Shown: positions 29,246-37,445, counted from the stretch's first letter. The stretch is 64,000 bases of DNA from VRUE01 sp963840565 (GCA_963840565.1 CAWIZH010000002.1:620001-684000); one strand, 5' to 3'. Notes: a model not told the origin generated them from the letters alone. Program-made: numbers and translations.

Positions 29246-29434
29246 ATGGCTCAAGCCACCAAGCTCACCGATTCTGAGATACAGCGACGCCGTGCGGCGG
29301 CTTCACGGCTGCGTGGCTTGTTCGCCGACGTAGCTCCGGGCGAGAGCTTGGTTGACGAGCTGATCGCGGACCGGCGCGCGGAAGCGCGGGCTGAAGGTCG
29401 CGAGGGCAAGGCCGTCAGGCGTGCCCGAGGCTGA
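29246..29434 (+). CDS. VapB-type antitoxin
   Basis: A 62-residue charged protein upstream of, and overlapping by 14 bp, a PIN-domain toxin gene. The sequence (TDSEIQRRRAAASRLRGLFA, then GESLVDELIADRRAEARAEG) has the helical, Arg/Glu-rich tail used by antitoxins to wrap around PIN toxins. The DNA-binding part is not clearly of one class. The call rests mainly on gene order, size and overlap. Confidence 0.72.
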   Translation: MAQATKLTDSEIQRRRAAASRLRGLFADVAPGESLVDELIADRRAEARAEGREGKAVRRARG

Positions 29435-29834
29435 AGTCGCGGCGGTCCTCGACGCCTCGGCGTTGATGGCCGTCCTTCACGATGAGGACGGGGCTGATGC
29501 GGCTGCGGAGGCGATCGCGAACGGCGCAGCGATCTCCGTCGCCAACTGGGCAGAGGTTCTAACCAAGCTGGCCGAACGAGGCCGTGATCCCGAGCAGGCA
29601 GCGACCGAAGCCCGCAAGGCCGAGGGGTCCAGGCGAGCGCTGTCGATTGAGCCCATGACGGCGGCGGATTGCATTGCGGTCGCTCGCCTGCGACTGACGA
29701 CCAAGGCCCAAGGACTTTCGCTGGCAGACCGAGCCTGCCTGGCGCTGGCAGAACGCCTTGGAGTGCCGGCAGTGACGGCGGACCAAGAATGGGCCAAAGC
29801 AGACGTTAGGGCCGAGGTTCAGCTCATCCGCTGA
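29421..29834 (+). CDS. VapC-family PIN-domain ribonuclease toxin
   Basis: 137 residues with all four acidic residues of the PIN active site: D11 in AVLDASALMAVL, E45 in NWAEVLTKL, D103 in LSLADRACLALA and D121 in TADQEWAKAD. VapC toxins cleave tRNA or rRNA and are held inactive by VapB. The GTG start at 29421 lies within the antitoxin gene, so the two are translationally coupled. It is the last gene of the unit; the right-hand 67-bp repeat provides a terminator 150 bp downstream. Confidence 0.88.
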   Translation: MPEAEVAAVLDASALMAVLHDEDGADAAAEAIANGAAISVANWAEVLTKLAERGRDPEQAATEARKAEGSRRALSIEPMTAADCIAVARLRLTTKAQGLSLADRACLALAERLGVPAVTADQEWAKADVRAEVQLIR

Positions 29835-29842
29835 GCCTTCCG

Positions 29843-29861
29843 GTGCCACACTCGTGCCACA
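29843..29861. repeat. Tandem GTGCCACA pair near right end
   Basis: Octamers at 29843-29850 and 29854-29861 followed by GTCAG, matching the pair near the left end in order and orientation. About 20 bp further right lies CCGGTTACAACCGGAATCAACCGG, which has repeated CCGG/AACCGG elements. These are candidate recombinase arm sites by position only. Confidence 0.45.
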
Positions 29862-29956
29862 GTCAGGCACGGATTCAGCCGGTTACAACCGGAATCAACC
29901 GGAGGCGATTTGGCTCTGGGGGCCGGATTCCGCTTTCCCATGCGGCGGGTCGGCGG

Positions 29957-30023
29957 TCTCTCCTCCCTGTAGTAACCCCAGAACTCGCCTCGGCTCCCCG
30001 CCGGGGCGTTTTCTGTTGTGGGG
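29957..30023. repeat. 67-bp direct repeat, right copy (putative attR)
   Basis: Identical to 25689-25755. The bases on its left differ completely from those left of the left copy, and the bases on its right diverge after GTGGGG, so the match is bounded exactly as expected for a recombination core. Confidence 0.92.
29986..30017 (+). terminator. Intrinsic terminator in right 67-bp repeat
   Basis: The same 9-bp GC stem, 5-nt loop and TTTT tract as in the left copy. Here it lies downstream of vapC on the same strand and is likely to end the HEPN-like/vapBC transcript. Confidence 0.72.
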
Positions 30024-30068
30024 TTCTTTAATTCGACGCATGACCCGATACCTGAAGGCGACTTAACC

Positions 30069-30305
30069 GTGGCGGAGCAGGTGCCTGCCGTCTCTGACGT
30101 GCTTGCCACGATCGAGCGCCGCGATTGGCCCCGGCTGGAGCGCCTGCTTGACCCCGATGTCCACTGGACTACCGCGATCGAGGAGCACCTGCATGGCCCA
30201 GCCGAGGTGATTGCTCTTCTGGCCGACGATCCTCCCCCGGCTCCGCCGGCGTTCCACGAAGTGCGCAATGGGCTGATCGTGCGCTGGATCGATATCCCCG
30301 GCTGA
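30069..30305 (+). CDS. Small NTF2/SnoaL-like protein
   Basis: About 78 residues from GTG 30069. The pattern LATIERRDWPRLERLLDPDVHWTT and HLHGPAEVIALLAD is typical of NTF2/SnoaL-like folds, where a helix pair is followed by a sheet and the cone-shaped pocket binds small ligands. It is shorter than usual (about 110-130), so it may be truncated or minimal. It starts 46 bp right of the putative attR. The start codon is uncertain. Confidence 0.55.
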   Translation: MAEQVPAVSDVLATIERRDWPRLERLLDPDVHWTTAIEEHLHGPAEVIALLADDPPPAPPAFHEVRNGLIVRWIDIPG

Positions 30306-30311
30306 ACTGAG

Positions 30312-30740
30312 CTACAGGTTGCGAACTCGACGGCCGATCTCTTGATCCTGGGGGTAGCCGGCGGACTCCCAGAATGCCCCAGCTGCGTCGTCCTCGAAGG
30401 CAACCAGGGCGGTCACCCGGCGCACGCCACGGCTGCGTAGGTACTCCTCGCCGGCCCGCGTCAGCGCGATCCCGATGCCCTGCCGCCGGTGCCCCTCGCG
30501 AACAGCGAGCCGGTACATGTTTCCCCGCCAGCCATCCCAGGCGGCGATCAGGGCGCCGACTATCTCGCCGCGGTGCTCAGCGACCAGAAGGGCTGCTGGG
30601 GAATCGGCGATCAGGCGCTCGACATCGTCCAGGCGATCGACCGTGCTCGCGTGCTCGCTCCGCTCCCCAGCCCAAAGACTCACAACCGCTTGCGCGTCCT
30701 CGTGCCGAGATCGTCGTATCGCGATTCCCTCGCCGGTCAA
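30312..30740 (-). CDS. GNAT family N-acetyltransferase
   Basis: 142 residues with the acetyl-CoA binding motif YRLAVREGHRRQGIGIALTR (R-x-x-G-x-G/A) and a C-terminal ALVAFEDDAAGAFWESAGY, both typical of GNAT enzymes. The acceptor is unknown. The start is TTG 30740. It is convergent with the NTF2-like gene, with only 6 bp between their stops. Intact. Confidence 0.83.
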   Translation of the reverse strand: MTGEGIAIRRSRHEDAQAVVSLWAGERSEHASTVDRLDDVERLIADSPAALLVAEHRGEIVGALIAAWDGWRGNMYRLAVREGHRRQGIGIALTRAGEEYLRSRGVRRVTALVAFEDDAAGAFWESAGYPQDQEIGRRVRNL

Positions 30741-30789
30741 GCGGGCAGTATCGCAAGGCCGGCTACCCCACGGATGGCGGGCCGTGAGC

Positions 30790-31035
30790 TCAGAACGGGG
30801 CCCAGCCCTCGGGGCGCCAGACGTAGAGGCCGAGGCCGAGGCGCTTGTCGAGCGGGCCGTGGAGCTCGTCGTAGAAGACGCCGAAGGCGAAGCGGTCCTC
30901 GCTGCCGGCGGCGCGCTTGACCAGGGCGACGAGGTCGAGGAACTCGTTTTCGGAGAGTTTCTCGGGGGCTACGTTGAGGAAATGGCGGAACCCGCGGGCG
31001 TAAAGTTCTTGCCAGTTCTCGCGGGTAACTTCAAT
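30790..31035 (-). CDS. Small conserved-looking hypothetical protein (start codon unclear)
   Basis: An open frame of about 81 codons encodes EVTRENWQELYARGFRHFLN, SENEFLDLVALVKRAAGSED, RFAFGVFYDELHGPLDKRLG and LGLYVWRPEGWAPF before a TGA. Codon use and the ordered, non-repetitive sequence indicate a real gene. No ATG, GTG or TTG precedes it in frame after the upstream stop; ATT at 31035 is the only near-start. A one-base error upstream (an ATG frame begins about 40 bp earlier) or an ATT start would explain this. Function unknown. Confidence 0.6.
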   Translation of the reverse strand: MEVTRENWQELYARGFRHFLNVAPEKLSENEFLDLVALVKRAAGSEDRFAFGVFYDELHGPLDKRLGLGLYVWRPEGWAPF

Positions 31036-31122
31036 TTTTCAGGCACGCGAGGGCAACTCCGTGGCCATACTTGAGTTCGAGTCTATAGACCGGGGCAACT
31101 CTGGCGGGAAGCGTCCTTATGG

Positions 31123-31377
31123 ATGGCACCGCGCAAAGAACCTCAACCGGCTCTTGGTCAGGCGATTCGCCGCCTCCGGACCGAGCGCAATCTGAGCCAG
31201 GAGGAACTCGGGCACCTGGCCGAGATCCATCCAACCTGGATCTCCCACATCGAGTCGGGAAGGACGAACCCCGCTTGGGGCACCGTCCGCCGCATCGCCG
31301 GCGTCTTCGATGTGCCGCTCTCGGAGATCGTCCTGCTTGCCGAGAGCCTCTCCGAGGACGAGGAGAAAGAGGACTGA
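31123..31377 (+). CDS. XRE-family HTH transcriptional regulator
   Basis: An 84-residue single-domain Cro/CI-type regulator: LGQAIRRLRTERNLSQEELG, then WISHIESGRTNPAWGTVRRI, the recognition helix region, and an acidic tail. There is no ligand-binding domain. It is convergent with dxs and close to the partial att-like repeat at 31444, which fits an immunity or excision regulator of a mobile unit; that link is an inference. Start ATG 31123. Confidence 0.85.
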   Translation: MAPRKEPQPALGQAIRRLRTERNLSQEELGHLAEIHPTWISHIESGRTNPAWGTVRRIAGVFDVPLSEIVLLAESLSEDEEKED

Positions 31378-31443
31378 AGCCGGGCACCGCGGCGCGGTGC
31401 CCTTGGCACCGGCGCGGTTAAGGCGGTAGATCCACGAGGCTCC

Positions 31444-31499
31444 CTACCTGCGGACCCACATACATAGAGATGTCTCTCCTCCCTCAAGTAACCCCAGAA
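31444..31499. repeat. Diverged partial copy of the left att region
   Basis: CTACCTGCGGACCCACATACATAGAGATG-TCTCTCCTCCCT-caAGTAACCCCAGAA aligns with 25653-25715, with a few substitutions and a 4-5 bp gap, and stops matching after CCCCAGAA. It therefore extends further left than the 67-bp repeat but lacks its terminator half. It may be an older attachment site or a diverged duplicate. Confidence 0.6.
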
Positions 31500-31571
31500 G
31501 AGACGCCGAGAGGCTAACCGATTGAGCGCATTGGTGCAAGCCCTAATTTTTGGAGCGGATCTCTGGCCCGG

Positions 31572-33662
31572 TCAGCTGAGGGCCGGCTCGCCCGAGCGCA
31601 GCGCGGCAAGAACCCGCTCTGCCACTGCCGGGCCGGTCAAGCCGGCCTCCTCGCGCAGCAGCGCCGGCTTGCCGTGGGTCACGTAGCGATCGGGAAGGCC
31701 GAGGCGAAGAACACGGGCGCGTTCCTCCGAGCGATCGCCGAAGGCATCCTCGAGGTGTTCGAGCACTCCTGAGCCGAATCCGCCGGGCAAGACGTTCTCC
31801 TCAATCGTCACCACCAGGTCGTGGCCGAGGGCGAGGCCCTCGAGCAGATCGGCGTCGAGCGGCTTGGCGAAACGCGCGTCGGCGACGGTCGCGGTCAGCC
31901 CGTGCTCGGCGAGCAGCTTGGCCGCCTCGAGCGCCACGGCGACGCCGTAGCCGTAGCCGAGCAGCGCTACCCGCTCGCCGCTGGCCAGCAGCTCGCCGCT
32001 GCCGATCGGGATCGCCGCGGCCTGCGCCGGCAGCTCGGCCCCCTCGGCCGCGCCGCGCGGGTAGCGCAGGGCGACCGGGCCGCGGTGGTCGATCGCGGTG
32101 CGCAGCATGTGGACCAGCATCGCCTCGTCGCGCGGTGCCATCACGACCACGTTGGGGACCGGGCGGAAGTAGGAGATGTCGAAGGCACCGTGGTGGGTCG
32201 GGCCGTCGTCGCCGACCAGGCCGGCGCGGTCCATCGCGAAGGTGACGTCGAGTTCCTGCAGGCAGACGTCGTGGATGATCTGGTCGTAGGCGCGCTGGAG
32301 GAAGGTCGAGTAGATCGCGCAGACCGGCTTCGCCCCCTGGATCGCCAGCCCCGAGGCCAGCAGTACCGCGTTCTGCTCGGCAATGCCGACGTCGTAGTAC
32401 TGCTCGGGCACCTCGTCGGCCAGCTGCTGGAGGCCGGTCCCCCCCGCCATCGCCGCGGTAATCCCGATCACGCGCTCGTCGCGCCGGGCCTCCGCGACGA
32501 GCGCCTCGCCGAAGACCTTCGTGTACTGCGGCGGCGCCCCGGCCGCGGGCGGCTTCTCCAGCCGCTCCGGCGCGATCGCCTCGGGCGAGTCCGACTCCCG
32601 CACCGCAACCGGCGGCCGATGGGCCTCATCCGTCCGCGATATGGACGCCTCAGGCCCGTCGGCGGGCTTTTCGGCGGGGGTGCCGTTGACTATCGAGTTG
32701 GGCTTGGCCGCGTGCCATTTCTCCATCCCCTCGAGGCCGCCCTCCTCGGCTGGGGAAAAGCCCTTGCCCTTGACCGTGTGGATGTGGACGATCACCGGGC
32801 GTTCGGCGTCGAAGGCCTCGCGCAGGGCCTCGCGCAGGGCGTGCACGTCGTGGCCGTCGATCACGCCCATGTAGGCGAGGTCGAGCTCCTCGAAGAAGAG
32901 CCCGGGCGCCCAGTAGGCCTTGATCGCCGACTTGATCTCCGGCCCCAGCCGTTCGATCCGCTTGCCGAGGCCGAGCGGCAGCTTGGTCAGCCGGTCCTCG
33001 ACCCCCTCGCGGGCGTGGAAGAGGCGCGGGTTGAGCCGCACCCGGTTGAAGTAGCGCGAGAGCGCGCCAACGTTGGGGGAGATCGACATCCCGTTGTCGT
33101 TGAGCACGATCACCATCGGCGTCTGCAGGCCACCCGCGGCGTGCAGCGACTCGTAGGCGACGCCGCCGGTGAGGGCGCCGTCGCCGATCACGGCAGCCAC
33201 CCTGCCGTCCTCGCCGATCCCCTTGCGCATCGCCTCCTTGAGGCCGAGGCCGTAGCCGATCGAGGTCGAGGCGTGGCCGGCGCCCATGATGTCGTGCTCG
33301 GACTCGAAGATCGAACAGAACGGCGCCAGCCCCTCGTACTGGCGAATCGAGGGCAGGCCCTCGCGGCGGCCGGTGAGGATCTTGTGCGGGTAGGCCTGGT
33401 GGCCGACATCCCAGAGCACCTTGTCGCGCGGTGAGTCGAGCAGGCTGTGCAGCGCCACCGCCAGCTCGCAGGTACCGAGGTTGGCTCCGAAATGCCCGCC
33501 GATCTCGCCGATCGTGTCGATGATGTAGGTGCGCATCTCCTGCGCCACCTGCTGCAGCTGGGCGTCGTCGAGGCCGTGCAGGTCGGCCGGGCCGTCGATG
33601 CCGTCGAGCAGGCGCGGCGCCTCGCCGTCCTCGTGCATTGGTGCGTGTCCGTTCTCTGTCAT
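31572..33662 (-). CDS. dxs: 1-deoxy-D-xylulose-5-phosphate synthase
   Basis: It condenses pyruvate and glyceraldehyde 3-phosphate with thiamine diphosphate, the first step of the MEP isoprenoid pathway. At 696 residues it is longer than the usual 620-640. Motifs: GGHFGANLGTCELAVALHSL, the ThDP-binding VIGDGALTGGVAYESL with LNDNGMSISPNVG, and the transketolase-type DRAGLVGDDGPTHHGAFDIS. The extra length is a Pro/Glu-rich linker around residues 330-385 (NGTPAEKPADGPEASISRTD). The ATG overlaps the stop of the prenyl synthase gene (ATGA). Intact. Confidence 0.95.
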   Translation of the reverse strand: MTENGHAPMHEDGEAPRLLDGIDGPADLHGLDDAQLQQVAQEMRTYIIDTIGEIGGHFGANLGTCELAVALHSLLDSPRDKVLWDVGHQAYPHKILTGRREGLPSIRQYEGLAPFCSIFESEHDIMGAGHASTSIGYGLGLKEAMRKGIGEDGRVAAVIGDGALTGGVAYESLHAAGGLQTPMVIVLNDNGMSISPNVGALSRYFNRVRLNPRLFHAREGVEDRLTKLPLGLGKRIERLGPEIKSAIKAYWAPGLFFEELDLAYMGVIDGHDVHALREALREAFDAERPVIVHIHTVKGKGFSPAEEGGLEGMEKWHAAKPNSIVNGTPAEKPADGPEASISRTDEAHRPPVAVRESDSPEAIAPERLEKPPAAGAPPQYTKVFGEALVAEARRDERVIGITAAMAGGTGLQQLADEVPEQYYDVGIAEQNAVLLASGLAIQGAKPVCAIYSTFLQRAYDQIIHDVCLQELDVTFAMDRAGLVGDDGPTHHGAFDISYFRPVPNVVVMAPRDEAMLVHMLRTAIDHRGPVALRYPRGAAEGAELPAQAAAIPIGSGELLASGERVALLGYGYGVAVALEAAKLLAEHGLTATVADARFAKPLDADLLEGLALGHDLVVTIEENVLPGGFGSGVLEHLEDAFGDRSEERARVLRLGLPDRYVTHGKPALLREEAGLTGPAVAERVLAALRSGEPALS

Positions 33663-34522
33663 TCGTCTCTGGTGAAGATGTAGTCCGCTATTCGCCTCAG
33701 GTCGGCGGTCTCGCCGCCCGCCTCCGCCAGCGCCCCGGTCGCCTTGGCGTGGGACTCGGCGGCAAGCTCCCGCGCCCGCTCGAGGCCGAAGAGGCTGACG
33801 TAAGTGAGTTTTCCATGTCGCTCGTCGCTTCCATGGGTCTTGCCGAGCCGCTCGTCGCTTCCAGTCACGTCGAGGATGTCGTCGACGATCTGGAAGAGCA
33901 CGCCCAGCTCGCTGGCAAATCGGCGAATGGGGATTGTCTCAGGTTCGGCCAGCCCGTCGAGCGTGAGGACGACGCCGACGCTGGCGGCGATCAGCCGCCC
34001 GGTCTTCAGCGTGTGCAGGACGCGCAGGCCCTCGGCATCGCGCTCTGCCACCGCGACGTCGACGTACTGGCCGCCGACCATGCCGTCGACGCCGGTAGCG
34101 GCGCTGAGCTCGCGCAGCGCCGCCAGCACCCGCGCCGGCTCTCCCGGCTGCTCGCAGAAGAGTCGCACCGCCTCGGCAAAGAGCCCGTCGCCGGCGAGGA
34201 TCGCAACGTCTTCGCCGAACTTGACGTGGGAGGTCGGCTGACCGCGCCGCAGCTCGTCGTCGTCCATCGCCGGCAGGTCGTCGTGGATCAGCGAGTAGGT
34301 GTGGATCAACTCAACCGCACAGGCGACCGGCAGGAAGTCGGTGGGCTCAGCGCCGAGCGCCCGCGCGGTGGCAAGGGCCAGCACGGGGCGCACCCGCTTG
34401 CCGCCGCCGAGCAGCGAGTAACGCATCGCCTCCTCCAGGCCGGCGGTCGCAGCGGGGGCCGGGAAGCGCAGCCGCTCGAGCTCGGCGTCGACCAGGGCGC
34501 GAAGGTCTTCGGGATAACTCAC
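33659..34522 (-). CDS. Short-chain (E)-prenyl diphosphate synthase (IspA-like)
   Basis: A 287-residue head-to-tail prenyltransferase. The first Asp-rich motif is IHDDLPAMDDDELRRGQPTS and the second is LFQIVDDILDVTG; GGGKRVRPVLALA binds diphosphate. The two residues between the Asp pairs of the first motif (DDLPAMDDD) match the IspA/GGPP-type bacterial enzymes. The product is probably farnesyl or geranylgeranyl diphosphate. An internal near-repeat, GSDERLGKTHGSDERHGK, covers the usual GKxxGSD segment. The start is GTG 34522. It feeds on dxs-derived precursors, with ATGA coupling to dxs. Intact. Confidence 0.88.
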   Translation of the reverse strand: MSYPEDLRALVDAELERLRFPAPAATAGLEEAMRYSLLGGGKRVRPVLALATARALGAEPTDFLPVACAVELIHTYSLIHDDLPAMDDDELRRGQPTSHVKFGEDVAILAGDGLFAEAVRLFCEQPGEPARVLAALRELSAATGVDGMVGGQYVDVAVAERDAEGLRVLHTLKTGRLIAASVGVVLTLDGLAEPETIPIRRFASELGVLFQIVDDILDVTGSDERLGKTHGSDERHGKLTYVSLFGLERARELAAESHAKATGALAEAGGETADLRRIADYIFTRDE

Positions 34523-34538
34523 AGGCCGACGGACACGC

Positions 34539-34715
34539 TCACTGCGAAGCGGCCTCGCCCTCGCGGATGCGGCGGTTCGTCTCCTCGACCGCCTCAGCGG
34601 AGAGGTCGGCGGCCTCGTGGGCGAGCTCAGCCGCACGGGCATCGGTCGCCTCCTCGCCCTCCAGCTCACGGGCAATCGCCGTCAGCCGCTCGGAGATCTC
34701 GCCCAGGCGACTCAC
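34539..34715 (-). CDS. XseB-like small protein (probable exonuclease VII small subunit)
   Basis: A 58-residue helical peptide from GTG 34715: RLGEISERLTAIARELEGEE, then AELAHEAADLSAEAVEETNR. The size, coiled-coil character and position between nusB and the prenyl synthase match xseB in many bacteria, but the usual L-E-x-L-E-x-G core is weak and no xseA is present in the window. The GTG overlaps the nusB stop (GTGA), supporting translation. Confidence 0.55.
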   Translation of the reverse strand: MSRLGEISERLTAIARELEGEEATDARAAELAHEAADLSAEAVEETNRRIREGEAASQ

Positions 34716-35092
34716 CGCACGCCCTCACGCTCGCGCACGATCGCGCCGAGCACGCCGTTGACGAAGCCCGGCGCGTCGGCGCCGCAGTACTCCTTGGCGA
34801 TCTCAACCGCCTCGTCGATCGCGACCTCGGTCGGCACGTCGTCGCTGTGCTCGATCTCGTAGAGCGCCACCCGCATCAGGTTGCGCTCCAACGGCGCGAT
34901 CCGCTCCAGCTCCCAGCCTTTGGCATGGGCGGCGATCGCCGTGTCGAGCTCGTCGCGGTGGGCCTCCACCCCAGCCGCCAGCTCGCGCGTGAAGGGTCGC
35001 GACTCAGCCACCAGCTCCTTCAGCGGACGGCCGGTGACGTCGCGCTGGTAGCAGGCGAAGACGGCGTCGCGGCGCTGATCTGATCTACGCAT
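34712..35092 (-). CDS. nusB: Transcription antitermination factor NusB
   Basis: A 126-residue all-helical protein with the family pattern RRDAVFACYQRD at the N-terminus and ERIAPLERNLMRVALYEIEH, EVAIDEAVEIAKEYCGADAP and FVNGVLGAIV at the C-terminus. With NusE it binds boxA of rRNA transcripts to prevent termination. The start is ATG 35092. It heads the run nusB, xseB-like, prenyl synthase, dxs, all overlapping or within 20 bp. efp, its usual upstream neighbour, lies 1.7 kb away behind two secreted-protein genes. Intact. Confidence 0.92.
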   Translation of the reverse strand: MRRSDQRRDAVFACYQRDVTGRPLKELVAESRPFTRELAAGVEAHRDELDTAIAAHAKGWELERIAPLERNLMRVALYEIEHSDDVPTEVAIDEAVEIAKEYCGADAPGFVNGVLGAIVREREGVR

Positions 35093-35146
35093 GACGCCAT
35101 TCTCGCGCTTCCGGCGGCCGGACCCCGCCGACCGCCTTCTCGCTGC

Positions 35147-35979
35147 TCAGCCGTGCGCGTAGTCGAGGGCCAGGAGGCCGACGTTGCCGGAGGAATCGAG
35201 CACGGATTTGCGCAGGGTAAGCGGATCGAAGCCCTGGCTCGGCGAGAGCTTCTTCGGCACCGCGAAGAGGGCGAACATGTACGTTTCGCCTGCGCCCGGG
35301 GGCAGATTTCATAGCCCGTCTTGCCGGAGCTGTTGCGACCGACGACGGCGCCCTTGGGCAGCTTTCCGGCCTCGATTTCTTGCAGGTCGGGGCTCAGCCC
35401 GGCCACGGCCCAATCAAAGAAGAGTTTTCCGTTGACCGGCTGGATGTTCATCGCGAAGAGGGCCAGTTCGGCGGTTCCGTGCGGGACTCCCTGCCAGTGC
35501 AGCGCCGGCGACATGTTCTTGCCGTCGCAGGTGTACAGGGCAGGCAGCGCCGGCGGGCCGGCGGAGGAGGGCTGAACCGACGGGCTCTGCAGGATCATGT
35601 CGGCCACGGTCGCTTCACTGCGCTGCTGCGGGGTGATCCCCGGTTCCGGCGCACCTTTCGGCTGCGGAACGCGTGGGCCATGCTTGCTGCCGGCGGAGGC
35701 CGGTTCGCCCTGGGCTCCAGAACCGCCTCCTTCGGCCTTGCCGCTTCCTCCAGCCTTGGCTTCCGCCGCCGCAGATCCGCCGCCGGCTTCGCCGCCGGCG
35801 CCGTTCGACGTCGCCGCGCTCGAGCCGCTCGAACTCGGGCTACCCGAGCTCGAGCCGCCCGCGCTCGACGCCTCCGTGCTGGAACTGTCGGAGGAGCCTC
35901 CCCCGCAGCCGGCAAGGGCGAGCGCGGCTACCGCGAGCACCAGGAGGATCCCGGCGCTCGCGGTCTTCGCGGGCTTCAT
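35147..35979 (-). CDS. Lipoprotein with PEBP (YbhB/YbcL) domain (one frameshift)
   Basis: The lipoprotein signal (ILLVLAVAALALAGC) is followed by about 90 residues of Ser/Gly/Ala-rich linker. The phosphatidylethanolamine-binding-protein domain begins around ALPALYTCDGKNMSPALHWQ, continues with ELALFAMNIQPVNGKLFFDW, and ends after a frameshift near 35302 with GETYMFALFAVPKKLS and NVGLLALDYAHG. Bacterial PEBP-domain proteins have poorly known ligands. The stop at 35147 requires the frame change. The ATG shares one base with the stop of the upstream secreted-protein gene (TGATG). Confidence 0.78.
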
Positions 35980-36590
35980 CAAGAGACGCTGATCGATTCG
36001 CCTCGGTGCAACTCGAATGCTTCAGTCGGGAATTTGCCGTTCCATTCGACCGATTCGCCGAGCGCTTCCAGCCCGGTCCCGGTTGCTTTGAAGCTCGACG
36101 GGCCGAACGTGGCGCTTTCGCTCGCGTTGTCGATCAGACCGCCGGCCGTTCCCGTGACGTGAGCCCAGACGCCCCACAGCGGGCAGAACCAGCCGCCATA
36201 GAGGACCCAAACGTTGACCCCTTTGACCACGAGGTAGTTGCTGGTGCTGACGGTTTTCAGTTCGGCCGGCCAGGGGAACGCTTCGGCTTCGATCGCTTCC
36301 ACCGTGCAGGTCGAGTTGGTGTAGCAGTTGAACAGGGGCAGGCTGGTGATGTTGCCTTTACCCGTCCCCCCGCTGTTTGAGATGTCGACTTCGTAGAGGA
36401 AGTTTTCGCAGGAGGTCGTGAACCCCCACATCGTCAGGCCGCTTTTTTCGGCCCCTCCGAGGATCGTTTCTTCGCCTTCCAACGCTTTGCCGTTGAACTT
36501 CCAGGCCGGAGCGGCCCCCGCACTGGCGGCGAAGGCGGCGCAAAGCATCAGCGCCACAAGCAGCCCCCCCAAGATTCCGCGCTTTCGCAT
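35979..36590 (-). CDS. Secreted beta-rich protein, unknown function
   Basis: 203 residues with a signal peptide (GILGGLLVALMLCAAFAASA, then GAA). The mature part is rich in Gly, Ser, Thr and Trp and has five cysteines (TTSCENF, LFNCYTNSTCTVEA, GWFCPLWGV), with motifs such as NFLYEVDISNSGGTGKGNIT suggesting a beta structure. It looks like the lineage-specific extracellular proteins seen in soil actinobacteria, but no family is assigned. The start is ATG 36590. It is coupled to the PEBP lipoprotein gene by a TGATG junction. Intact. Confidence 0.7.
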   Translation of the reverse strand: MRKRGILGGLLVALMLCAAFAASAGAAPAWKFNGKALEGEETILGGAEKSGLTMWGFTTSCENFLYEVDISNSGGTGKGNITSLPLFNCYTNSTCTVEAIEAEAFPWPAELKTVSTSNYLVVKGVNVWVLYGGWFCPLWGVWAHVTGTAGGLIDNASESATFGPSSFKATGTGLEALGESVEWNGKFPTEAFELHRGESISVS

Positions 36591-36788
36591 GACTGGTGTT
36601 CTCCCGTCTATTGCTCGATGGACTGAAAAGACAGCTACTGCCGATGGACGCTTTCGAGAAGAAACCAGCGCCGTCGCATCGGCGTCCCTCCCGTCAAAGG
36701 CTCCCAGGCGTACCCTGAAATCATCCAAGAAGTACCACATCTGGGCCCGGCGCGCCACCCCAGGCGCGCGATTTGGCCCGTTCTGACC

Positions 36789-37352
<564 letters not shown>

Positions 37353-37445
37353 GGCGGCGAATCCTAGAGAGCGGAAAGGGCCTGGCGCCTTCTCCGGAAC
37401 GCAACACAGCGCCGGGGGGTTGATCGTCTAACGTGAGGACAGGGA

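Larger units (their letters stand above)
25689..30023. mobile_element. Integrated accessory unit bounded by 67-bp direct repeats
   Basis: The perfect 67-bp direct repeats (25689-25755, 29957-30023) bound 4.27 kb that interrupts the otherwise conserved tlyA-dxs neighbourhood. Contents are a secreted protein, a lipoprotein, the C-terminal remnant of a MobF/TraA-type relaxase, a zinc-ribbon membrane protein, a HEPN-like protein and a VapBC pair. Tandem GTGCCACA pairs near both ends could be recombinase arm sites. No integrase is present, so the unit is defective or depends on one in trans. Unlike most of the window, its genes show no frameshifts, consistent with lower GC. Confidence 0.75.

Noticed and set aside
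31821..33434. 537-codon plus-strand open frame opposite dxs
   Set aside because: It mirrors the codon structure of intact dxs and shows no protein-like motifs, signal or ribosome site.
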